A stretch of 32,872 nt of DNA, taken from positions 131,282 to 164,153 of the forward strand of contig NW_003205746.1 in the NCBI RefSeq assembly GCF_000006405.1, read 5' to 3'. Position numbers and translations under genes: made by a program. Positions within the stretch are counted from its first letter, which is position 1, and the number at the start of each line of letters is the position of its first letter. Of this stretch, positions 10,332 through 21,200 are shown piece after piece. Origin of the DNA: Perkinsus marinus ATCC 50983 (taxonomy: Eukaryota; Perkinsozoa; Perkinsida; Perkinsidae). Under the pieces are notes generated by a model. That model did not search any database, had not been told where the DNA came from, and was given only the letters and a program-made list of their open reading frames with translations.

Positions 10332-11039
10332 CTCACCCAAGGGCTATGAAACCTCGGTTTCTGCTGTAACCTTTTTTCATGTCATTCAAAGTGTGTTGAG
10401 GAATGGCCTCAAATCCATATCATCGCATTTCAACAGACTTTCGACGACCTTGTATTACCAGTAGATCGTATAAGATCATTTGTACTATTACTTAGCAGTA
10501 AAGTTCACTTATGTTTTCTCCCCACACATCTTGTGTTCAGTTGTGTCACTTGTCTATCGCACTGTTGTGATGTTGGGGTGTTCAGAGTTGCCCTTTTGAT
10601 GTTCTGCATAGTTTACCTCGGTATTATTGCTGACGTGATTCGATGTGTCTAAAGATCGCTTCCCAATTTGTATGCTTGAACGGTTGACTATTGACGGGCT
10701 GTTTCTCCGTGCTATCGTTGATCTGATGGGTCTTGGCTATTTGGATAGGCCTTATGGTGTGGAAAAAGCAGTTGCTGAGGATAGAGGTGGATGACTTATG
10801 TCACTTCGAGCATGAATCTTCCACTAGAGACATTTGTTCAGCTGTGATTTTACGGAAGAGCTGTTTCTGCGGTAAGCTTGGCGTTCTGTGATAGAATCTT
10901 GGGCAGTCTGATTTAGATACTAATATAGTCTATGTGCCTACCTAGCTGGCAAACTACCCTGACTTCACAGGGAGAGGTGGGTCGAAAAGGGTGTGCGACG
11001 TTTTTCTATCGGACGTTGTAAACACAGTCGGTGTGTTCG
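10332..11039. other. intergenic or degenerate region
   Basis: No gene is supported. Short open stretches (for example 10672-10797 and 10984-11092, +) have coding-like residues and share a loose FL..hVD/N..G..DRP pattern, but neither has a start, splice sites or a family match that I trust. Possibly decayed mobile-element sequence. Confidence 0.35.
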
Positions 11040-12110
11040 ATAGACCTCTCCTGAGCTTCCAGAGCGCTCCCCGGATTAAATTTCACATGTAGAACTCGAT
11101 CCTGGAAGCGTGCTTGTAACTAAGAAGAGGTTGATTGAACATCCCGTGTGATTCGCGTTATCACACAGGATTGCTATTTTCTCGTTTTCAATTATCCACT
11201 GATGGCGGTTATTTTGCCACTACTACAGTGATAGAACAAAAAGTGGCCATCAGCAGAAGAGTTTGGAACCACAGTGCCGGTAAACTCCCTGTGGCGCCGA
11301 TGGCCCTGCAAAAATTGGCGGAAACTAGCCAGTTTCACGTGTTTTGGACGCGCGTGACGCGCGGCGCGTCATCAGCCCTGATCATTGTCTTTATGGTACA
11401 AACTATAGCTGAGGCGTTATCGCTTCATCCGCGACCTCCTGATTGGGGTAGATTATTCGCCAGCAGACTCCCGAATTATATGAATATGCGGAGCATGGGC
11501 AATGAGATGCGTTCGAGCCATCTTCCCTGCGGACGCTGGGGATCTCAACGGGGCTAGTGCAACTTATGATATGGACACTATCGATATGATATGGATATGT
11601 GTGACACGATGTGTGTCACAAGATATGTGTGACACGATGTGTGTCACAAGATATGTGTCGCACGAGATGCTTGCTAATATAAGGTAAGCGACTCTTTACT
11701 GTGTCATCTTGGAGTCTACCAACGACGGCGCAGAATGGATAGCTATGTTGGCTCGTCAGAGGAAGGTTTGAGAATGTGGCGTCGATACGTTTCCTCAGCT
11801 ATTCGACGATGTGGAGTGCATATGAGTATATTAAGTGGCGTAATAAGTGCAGCGGGAGTGTGGAGCTAGAATTCAACAAGTTGGCACCTTTTACTGACCG
11901 ACGCCCACCGCGTGCTCGGGTTCTCCCGTCTAGGCGACCTATTGCCATTCTCAACATTACAACAACGATCTTGATGACTGCCTCTTTACGCTCTTCTGTG
12001 ACTTTGTATGCTTTCCGACCCCCTCGGGGTCGAGCAACATAGCTGCGAGCCTTAGCAATGCGGTAGGCTGTCGCAGGTTTGACGTAGTATTCTTGTGCTA
12101 CACGCTTATG
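11040..12110 (-). mobile_element. decayed DDE (IS630/Tc1-mariner-like) transposase
   Basis: Read on the minus strand, positions 12110 down to about 11960 encode a helix-turn-helix segment, VAQEYYVKPATAYRIAKARS, followed by PRGGRKAYKVTEERKEAVIK. This matches the N-terminal DNA-binding layout of IS630/Tc1-mariner transposases (HTH, then PRGG linker, then a second helical part). Further down, fragments such as ILCDNANHTG (around 11160) recall the catalytic D-N-A-x-x-H motif of the DDE domain, and a ranged stretch with RRAS...NWLVSANF lies between. The pieces are in different frames with several stops and shifts, so the gene is dead. No terminal inverted repeats were located. Family call is by eye only. 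Confidence 0.42.
11594..11669 (+). repeat. 28-bp tandem repeat, about 2.7 copies
   Basis: Two identical 28-bp units (11594-11621 and 11622-11649), each containing GTGTGACACGATGTGTGTCA, are followed by a third truncated and diverged unit to about 11669. Each unit is internally semi-palindromic (GTGTGACAC, GTGTCACA). Confidence 0.8.
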
Positions 12111-12303
12111 CCACGTCTAGGCATAGTGATGATTCGCTGACCAGTGGATTCCTGAATCCGAGGCTCGCCATGTACTGGCTGAAACTCTCAAACAGAACAC
12201 TGCATCGACAGATTGTCGACGACCATTGCTGTACTGCGTTGTCTAATTGCCCAGTACTCGCATTCAGAGTTACTATCAATATACACCTAAGCGTGGCCTG
12301 CCG

Positions 12304-12322
12304 CGCCAGCATAGTGCTGGCG
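12304..12322. repeat. perfect 8-bp stem hairpin
   Basis: CGCCAGCA, loop TAG, TGCTGGCG: a perfect 8-bp inverted repeat with a 3-nt loop, close to a second palindrome GAAATTTCGAAATTTC about 20 bp downstream. Role unknown; it could be an end of a mobile element. Confidence 0.5.
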
Positions 12323-13338
12323 GAATAAGCTGGTCCTCGGAAATTTCGAAATTTCGTAGCGTGTGAGAACTCATGACCTTTCACTTGACTCACTGTAAAA
12401 TTCCACAACAGTATAATACGCAAGTCTTCCTCGTTCAGGTCACGGCTTCTTATAAGTGGAACTACTTTCGCTGTGTACTGACGTTGTATCAGCTCGGCCA
12501 CACTCAACTCAACTCTAGGAAGGAGTTATGGGGTTCCTAGGGGAGATTGCAGCCCACCTGGTAGAAGTAATTTCGTGGCGATTGATCAGATACTGTGTGA
12601 TTCAGCAAGGAAGGATAAGTGGACCATTCTCCCTGTACGGCGCTTCTCTTTTGACCAGGGTGGTAAGTAGGACTGCTGCCTATCTCCATGTGTTGATATT
12701 TATACCACCATTCACCAAGTCCATTTTCGGGCGCGCGCTAAATCAATCGTGCGATATCCCGTTGTCAATCATGATCTTCGAAGTACATTAGGTTTCAGAG
12801 TTGGAGAACGAGGAGGTGATAATGAAAGCCAGAGGATGGGTATGTTATTTGCATGAGGTTATGTTGACCGGCAAAGAAATGAAATATGTGATTTATATTT
12901 TTTCTGTTAGTGATATATATTACGTTTAATTGAAATTGTAGTGGAAAATCGAAATTTTAGCAGTGGTAGTAGTGATGGGGTCAGCAGGAAAAGTTTTTCC
13001 TCGTCCGAGTGAAAAATCTTACTTTTTCGTGAGAAGTTGTTGACGTTGATCCGTAGGCGACGATAGTATTCAGAGATGGTTTTTGGAAAATTTAAAAATG
13101 AATATATGTTCTGTTTTGTGCATCATATATGTACATTGTACACTATAAGTTATAGTCTATAACTCGGGTGTATGTGGCTGTACTGAAAGCACTGAAATTT
13201 TGTAGACTCTGTGCGAACTGGCAGATCCTCTATTGTTTATTATGTGAGACGTGTGTTTCACATGAGTTCTTTTATACCATGGGTAACCAAATTGATGTCG
13301 AATTGGTAGCAGTGGTCGCTTTATGCAGTTTATACAAT

Positions 13339-13450
13339 GGAGTTCCACCCGTGATATGAGAAACACTAGTGGAAAGTATATTGCACGACTACTGAATATC
13401 GCGTTTTTCACACAGTATTACGCCACTTCACGTAAAACGGGTGGAACTCC
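13339..13450 (+). repeat. family B MITE with perfect 13-bp terminal inverted repeats
   Basis: GGAGTTCCACCCG at the left end and its exact reverse complement CGGGTGGAACTCC at the right end, 112 bp overall. Flanks are AAT on the left and ATT on the right. Best-preserved copy of the family in the window. Related fragments follow at about 13625-13700 and 14392-14440. Confidence 0.85.
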
Positions 13451-14799
13451 ATTTTTTGATGACCATAACAGACAATCCGATTACAATAGGATGAGTCGTG
13501 GTGGGCTCGAACGGCATTCCAGTGAAGGTAGTGAAGAGTTGAGGGGGACCAACAAATCTCAAAGGCTGATTCTCTTGTGTTGGTTTTTGGTCGACTTAAT
13601 TGAACACATCATCGATAGGTGAGTTTCACCCGCGATGTGAAAAAGGCATTTCATATTCGGCGAGGCGAAAAATACTAGTTCGCGTTGTACGAGTGAAAAT
13701 CCTATGTGTGATTATGAATGTGGACGTGGCGGGAATTGTATTACGGTTGAAGACAGTTCATCTGAACTGTTGAAAGGGAGAGAGTTATGGTACGATTATC
13801 AAAAAAATACGTGGAGAATAATGAGACCGTTTGGGAAATCTCAAATTTACTCAAATTATTTTGTCACAATTTTTGGTATGGGCTTTCGCGAAATATTCGT
13901 TAATGTTTATATGCGAAGTGATTTTGGTTTCAATGTTGTATACTCAGTCGAAAGTAATACTAGATGTTGTGGAGGTCGTTGAGAACTAGCGGCCAGCGAT
14001 TGGCTAAGTGGACAGATCAGTATGAACTGATATATGGGGAGCGGGGAACCTCGACAGAATAGCTGGTAATTATCGATCGATATAATGTGTACATCGGTCA
14101 TGGTCTTTCGCTGAGTCTGCGGCTACTTTCCTGGGCTGTGACTCGTCCGTCTACAGGGAATGATGGAAATAGTTGTGATATTCGTACTACCTTGGTGGTG
14201 TGATCAACTTTATTTTATGGCGTACGTAATGGGAGTGCACGATCAGTGTGTGAGTATTATATGAATGCTGAGGACTCCTCAGTGAGGAGTCTCGGGGACT
14301 TAGTATGGACGGAAGCATCTGGTGCGAGAAAAGATGATGTCGTGAAAAATAAAAATAAGAATAGGCAAATTTATGTTTGAATTTATTGCATTTCCACCCG
14401 TGATATGAAGCAGCACCGAAATTTCGTTTTGTGCGAGTGACCAGAATATAATTATTGTTGTCAATCCGTAACTCCTGATGCGGGGCATTCAGCAGAAGTT
14501 GGCGTCGGTTCACCTCCGACGTTTCCCGATTACTTTTTTACTGGAAAGAAGAATATGTAATACTTTATATGTTAAACATGAGTAGTGATCGAATTTGTTT
14601 CTTTGAGCGGAGCGGAGCGATGTTTTTTGTGGTGATTTTGGCCAGACTTCTACTAGGCGGGAGTGTAGCTGAATTCCCTCAGATTAGTAATGAAGACGAT
14701 TACGACCTGAGGGGAGAAGGAAGGGACGGAGATCATCGCAGCGGTCTATGGGGAGTATATACTGGTGCTTGTTTAGAAGTGTAATATTGGATATGATCA

Positions 14800-14965
14800 T
14801 CTGAACACTGGAGTGGAATATATATAGAAAAAATGAGAAGCTCGTAAACGGCTCTATATGGCAAGTTTTGGGTTTATTGAATGGGAAACTCATGTTTAGT
14901 TTCCTCAGCTGCTGAGCTTGGGAGTTTTATACACGGCTTGAAATACAAGTGTAAGTCATCTTGTA
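14800..14965 (+). repeat. degenerate family A fragment
   Basis: AACACTGGAGTGGAATATATA near 14803 and TTTCCTCAGCTGCTGAGC near 14903 match the family A left end and its palindromic block, but the rest has diverged. Confidence 0.45.
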
Positions 14966-15299
14966 GCCAACGAGTGAGAATCCATAAAGCTCCTCATGGT
15001 CATCAACATGCCCGGTAGTTGATTGTAATTCCGCAACGGCTATACAATAGCGCTGTTGATGGTTTGACGTTGGTAGCGGTTGCATTTTTGGAGAAGATTC
15101 TCTTAGGGAGATCTTGGAGTGGGTGAGTGTCTAGGCGGCGGCGGCTTGGGGTGATTGGAGATTATGCTGTCTGTTCAAATCGGTATGGTATTGTTGGTGA
15201 CATGAAAAGAAGTGTATTCACTTGTTGTTTTCGGCAAGTAGTGTATTAAGGTTTCTAACAAGACTGTTGGTGCTTATAGTTGTTAAATAGGGCGACCCA

Positions 15300-18200
15300 A
15301 TGTGTGGTGGTGATAGTAGGGCTTTGTTCGTTATGGAGGATGAAGCCGCCGCCGACACCACCGACGCGGCCGGTGGTGCCCAGAGTGCTGACCAAGCCAA
15401 GGAGAGCACCTCCACTGGGGAATCAGCAGAGCAAACGGCGGCACCTACAGGGCACCCCGGGGCTAGCCCCATGGGGCCGCGTTTGAATATGCCGAGGAAA
15501 TTCGAGAGGCGTCATAAACTGTCTGTTCGTACTGAGAGGTCGGAGTCGTCGATACCATTGGGTTCACCGACCGGAAGTGCTCCGGCGCATTCTTCTAAAG
15601 CGCACAAAACTCGCACTAAAACCAGGCCACCACGACAGGAGTATCACTACCCTTTCAAGTGAGTGACCTGAACTAATAATGGTTGTCGTTGTTATCTATA
15701 TTGTTGTTGTGCAGGTGGTATGATGACAGTGTTAGCTTCACGAGAGGCACTTCGTTTGCGGTACGGAATTTCCAACATCGAAGTCTGATGGAATCACTAT
15801 GCAATCGGCGGCGTGAGTCGGTCGTCACTTTACATTTACTCAATTACCGCTCAGCTGTTCCAACGCCTGATGTTGTTAACCGCGATAAAACGAGGAGATA
15901 TGTGATCGAGCGGGTCGAGGATAGCAAACTACAGCTGGACCCTGAGGTCTTCGAGGATTGGCCTCATCTGAGATCCCATGACACTCCAGTGAGCTCATCT
16001 GCCCTCACCTCGTTAAGGAGGATGTCGTGTTAGGTTATGCTTCGTCCCGCAGTGGAGGAGACTGGCCTTGCGCAAGACTTCACTGAAGAAGTGAGTTGTC
16101 GAGATGGTTGAAGTAGTTTAGTTGTGTTCCTTCCAGATTACCATTGGCGTGATGCTCACTGGTGCATGGGGCCCCGCGTCAGGTATACATAATGTCGTCT
16201 TGGGAGTGAACGACCATCTTGAACAAAGATTCAGTATGTTGAGATGAGTGGTTGTGAGATGAGAGATGTGATTTCAGAGAAGTATCGTCTGCTGGGCTTC
16301 ATGGACGGCCCGAGCGGGTTCGCTAGTGGGAACTTCCTTGAGCTGAATGCGATGCCAAACTTGAGTAGTTATGCTAATCAAGGTGGATCAGATCTATTAC
16401 GGTAAGGAGTGGATATGAAAATATTGTTAAGTTCAAAGGGTAGAAGTTTGGACGTGCCGGGGTTTGAACCCGGGGCCTTCTGCATGCAAAGCAGACGTGA
16501 TACCACTACACCACACGCCCATATATTTTATTATCCTATCTCACCTCGTGGTTTATTCTGATGTGCGTTTCGTCATATCCACAGTTACGGTAGCCTCCGT
16601 GCCATGGATGAGGGCGACTTCAAAGAGATACATGCGCTTTGCCGCGAATACGGTCTGCATGGGCTCGTCGTTGCTGGCGGCCCAGCCGAAGTCAGTCACG
16701 GGTACAGAACTTGTTGATGCATTCCTATCTCAGATTTCCCATGTATCGCAGCTCGTGTGTTATTTCGAATCGGTCCCGGAGGCTGAGAGGGTGTCGATAA
16801 TTTCGGTATTCCAATCACCCAATTGCAACGTGAGTGTAGATGCAGTGAATATGCGAGTTGCTGGCAATAAGAAAATTTTGGCCGTATTTTTCGTGCACTT
16901 TTATCAATAATCATGTGTAGCTTTTCATAATGAGAAAGCTCCTGAGCTCATCTCATATCAGTGTGCGAATATATGATGGCTTTCTCAACTGAGCTCGTAA
17001 GTTCCCTCACTACATGAAGGAAATCCACACACGATTTTGGTTAGAAGTGTACAAAAAGCAACGACAATTTCCCCAAAAATTTCCTCAGAATTTCCATATT
17101 TCTACCAACACATGTAGTTGGCAATGTGAAATATATATTCTAACACTATAAGCAACTCTTTGTAGGTCTACGTGCCCAAATGGCTGCCCATTACTCTCGG
17201 TTTCGATTCAGCGATGACGGTAACAGCAAGTGAGTGAAAGCGGGATAACTCATTAGCCGTCTTTTAGGTCAGCTGTGAATTTGCTGGCAACTTGGCAATG
17301 GATGGTCTCTCATCTGGAAGGCATATCGATTATCATTTCATTCGGTGTGGTTCGAGTACAGCGACACTGGAGGTGGCCCTTCAAGTGAGTTGGCCTCTAT
17401 ACATCTCAGAAATCGATTCATCTATCGTTAAATTAATGCCCCTAGTCGTGATTATGATTTCTTTGCCCGCTCAAGTGCTGACGTTAACCGCCGAATAGAT
17501 TTCTGTAAGGTCTCATTTCATTAGAGTAATTAGCAGCGTGGGAAAATATGCAGTTGGCCGACCACGTGGGTTGGTGACAAAAAAAATTGAGGAAATTTCG
17601 GTAAAATCCTATATTCTTAGTTTCTGTATACAAATACGCCAATCCGTATATAAACTCCTCTGATTGGTGAAGAAACTCCCGAGCTCAGCTGTGGAAAGCG
17701 AACATATATACCAACACTGATAATAAGTAAATTTATGGTCGTGTACCATCCACACGAGTAGTTTATCATTTCTCCATCAACCCAACATTGAATGTTTCAA
17801 GAAGCGTTGCTTTTTGCATTGCATTTGTTTTCTAGGTGCGGCCGACTTATACGATTCTAGCTGAGGACTTGACTCAGTGTGGTCCCGATGGACGCGTGAA
17901 AACTCTGAGAAGTTTGGTTAAGACTGTTGCCAATTTGATGATAACACGTTACCAAATGCACCGACTCCGAAGCGGCACGGTGAGCTGATGACAAACTGCT
18001 AAGGAAGAGATTTCGAATTGTGACGGTCTTCAGATTCTCATATCTGATGGATTTTATGATTTCCTACCGCACTTCGCCGAACTCGAGGTAAGCCCTTGAA
18101 AGGCTACCTACTAATCAGTTTCCTGTTTCAGCGTGAATGCCGTCAACTTCAACAGAATTGTTCGGATATCGACAAGCCGCCCTCAATCGAGGATGCTCTC

Positions 18201-21200
18201 CGACTGTAAGCCTTTTGTTAGATTGTCGTAGGAGTGGTATCATTGGAGTTCCACCCGATATATGGAAAACACAAGTGAAAAATATATTTTACGACTACTA
18301 CTTTTTACCGCGAATATCGATTTTTTTCACAGAGTATTACGCCACTTCACGTAAAGCGGGTAAAACTCCATTATAATACGACTCTTGTTGTCGTCATCAG
18401 TTTATCTCCACCGTGTTTGGACCTCTTCGTACAGCTGCCAAGGTCTGACCAGGATCGTCTCGTGAAGGTAAGAATTAGGATACTGTACATGCATTCGCGT
18501 CTTTGAGTGTTTTATTGAAATGCCTGATGCGTGACACTCAGCTGGTGGCTTTCCCACAACTTGGTGAAGACGTGTTAAAATATATGTTCGCTTTCCTCAG
18601 CAGCTGAGCTCAGGAGGTTCTCTCGTTGATTATAGAAGTTTACATACGAACTAGGGTAGAAGTGTACAGAAACCAAGGGGGATTCCTCAGAATTTCTGTA
18701 TTGTCAACAACACATGTAGTGAATATTTTGAATTTTGTAGACCCTTACCATAATTATTGGAAATTGTTGAATAATGATTGTAGGCCTACGATAAGGAAGG
18801 GAAGCCGATAGAGGTGGGGACCGAACCAGAAAGGCTACTTGCTATGCTCGTGATGGAATATATACGTAAGCCACTTTTGAGATTTTAATAATCAATACCA
18901 TGAAAATGCCGCACAGGTGTTATGAACGAGGGTATTCACAGACGAAATGCAGCTAAAGATATATGTGGCGGAAATTCTGGGTGAGTGAGAAAAAAATATG
19001 CAAAAATTGTGGATGATGGAATTTCAGGCCGGGCTCACAAGGAGGCAGCTCGCTAGCTGGCACTGAGAGCTATGATGAGGATTCTATTCAAGATATGGAG
19101 GAGGAAGTGAGTGGGAAGGCGGAGCGAAGCGTTGCATGTTTCGCATATATTCATCGTGACGGTGTTTTTAACGTAGACTTTCTTGTGTTGTTACCACTAC
19201 TATTTCGGTGGAGCGGCATGAGAGGAAATGATTATATTTACTCTCACTAAGAGTGCGTCATTTGTATTATTGTTTTTTGAATTTTAAATTCGACACTTTG
19301 TTATTCGTAGAGTAGGATCGCTATTCAGTGGTGGAATATTCGTTTTGATCCCCTCAGCTGAGCTCAGGAGTTCACAACGCAAAAATAATGAAAAATTTAC
19401 GCACGATTTCGGGTAGAAATGTGAAAAAACCAACAAGAATTTTCTCAGGAATGTGTTCCTATTGTAATCCTATAGGATCATTTGTGGTATTTTTCAGTTC
19501 CCCACACCGTGTTTGAGAGTGCACTATCTCGGCCAAGAAGCACGGTGCCCTCTTCCGAGCAAATTCGATTGCCAATTTGGATGGGCATTAGGCCAGGCTG
19601 CAGCAGCGTTGGCAATAGCACCGAGGGGAAGGTGAGGAGAGAATCAGTTTGTTTTATTTCCTCACCTAATCTTGGGAGTTTTCTCGTTAATGAAGAAATG
19701 TTCAAAAAAACTAACAAGAATTTCCCAAAATTTTCTCAAGATTTTCATATTGTCACCAACACAAGTGTGAATATTTTCCCACAGTGAAAAACCTAAAATG
19801 AAAAAATGAAATTTTCATTTTATTTTTTAAACTTATTTGTTTTCATACCGTAAATCAGGTATAACGGCTACGTGGCAGTTGTGACAGATTTGCTCGAAGA
19901 CACTTCTAAGTGGGGTATCGGCGGGATTCCGCTAGCTCCCCTCCTCCGAAAGTAAGAATCTCCTATAGATGAAATGGAGCCTACAGTTGAAATACTTGAT
20001 TACTCACAAACTTTGGTTTTTTTTTCGGGAAATTTTGCGGATAAATTCATCCGATTTGAAGTTTTCAGAAGAGAACAATCGATTCGTTGGAAAGTTTTTT
20101 TTCCTTTTTTTGAGGATTTTTCGTCAGGCAAAAAGATCCGGAATTGATCCCTATACCGGCAATCGCTGAAAACAAGGAAGCAGTTTATCGGGCTAATCAG
20201 AAACTGAAGAGAGAGGCTAAAGTCCTGCTGGTGTCCAAAAGGGAGATTTGTGTAAGTTTTGGTATTTACTTTCTCGGCTATCGAAGGCTCGTGTGTGAGA
20301 TTTAATGGAGTTTTACGTCCATGTGAAAAACGCGATATGAAATGAAGTGAAAGCACCTTGCGAATGGCACCGGACAAATCACTCCGTATCACGTGAAAAA
20401 CATCGCGAGTTTTGCTACACGTTATTCACTGCTCTTTTGCGTTTTTCGTGAAGTGAAATGTGAAATATGCTTCTCATATCACGGGTGAAACTTCGATGTT
20501 AGAGTAATGCATGTTCGCTTGCCTCAGCTGAGCTCAGAAGTTTCCTCATTATCAAAATTTACACGCGTATTAGGGTAGGAGTGGACAGAAACCAAGAAGA
20601 ATTTTCCAGGAATTTTCATATTGTCACCAACACGTGTAGTTGATCATGTACACAGTGTTTACGACTGAGCACACTCTAGTTACCGAAGTGGAACAACGGT
20701 GATGCACTTACTTGTGAGAAATTCCAACTTTCGATGGTTATGAAGGGACGTATGCATTTTTTTCAGACTAGAGATGATCATGTGATGAACATCTACAACA
20801 GATTGAGAATTGGCGACATGTAAGTTGCAGTGTTGGAGGAATATATGTTTTTGGTTTCCTCAGCTGATCTCGGGAGTTTGCTCGCTAATTATGGAAGTTC
20901 GGGCGCGAATGTTCACAAACTAACAAGAAATTTCTAAAATTTCCTCGGGAATTCCATAATACATGTACATGTGCATATTGATCGTGTGGAGCTGGCCATG
21001 CTTCCTTGCTCAGGATGGCTACACATAGCCGCCAGCCGGGACCATATCAGTTCGAGGGCCCGTTGTCGAAGAGTTTGACTATATCCTTATTAGCAGCTTA
21101 TATACCACCTGAGGGTAAGAAGAAAAAAATTTGTCGGCTTTGTAATTCCGCACGCTACGATGGTTACAATGCGTGGAGGGGTAAAGAGATCTCTGTTATG

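Larger units (their letters stand above)
12508..15299. other. accessory stretch with unassembled exon-like segments
   Basis: No complete gene could be built, but several plus-strand pieces look coding and have splice-like borders. Position 12799-12839 follows TTTCAG and precedes GTATGT (LENEEVIMKARGW). A charged stretch at about 13472-13560 includes MSRGGLERHSSEGSEELRG. Position 13704-13850 begins MCDYECGRGGNCITVEDSS, 13961-14059 includes RLAKWTDQYELIYGERG, and 14683-14784 follows CCCTCAG and ends in a stop (ISNEDDYDLRGEGRDGD). They may be exons of one plus-strand gene whose short introns I could not place, or the remains of one. MITE copies are interspersed. Confidence 0.35.

Noticed and set aside
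10672-10797. Short frame with a faint integrase-like pattern (DRFP..., ...AEDRGG)
   Set aside because: Similarity is too weak and short to name a family; no flanking repeats or partner domains were found.
12106-12507. 133-codon minus-strand frame next to the dead transposase
   Set aside because: No recognisable domain, and it is out of frame with the HTH segment; it may be part of the same element but cannot be supported.
16685-16740. Apparent +1 frameshift in the N-half of the phosphofructokinase after GGPAE
   Set aside because: A 43-nt GT-AG intron (16691-16733) restores phase and gives a residue-for-residue fit to the family (GGPAEISHVSQLVCYF against GGDDSNTNAALLAEYF).
16464-16910. 148-codon plus-strand frame spanning the tRNA and phosphofructokinase exons 6-7
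   Set aside because: It reads through the tRNA and uses a frame that contradicts the family alignment of exon 6.
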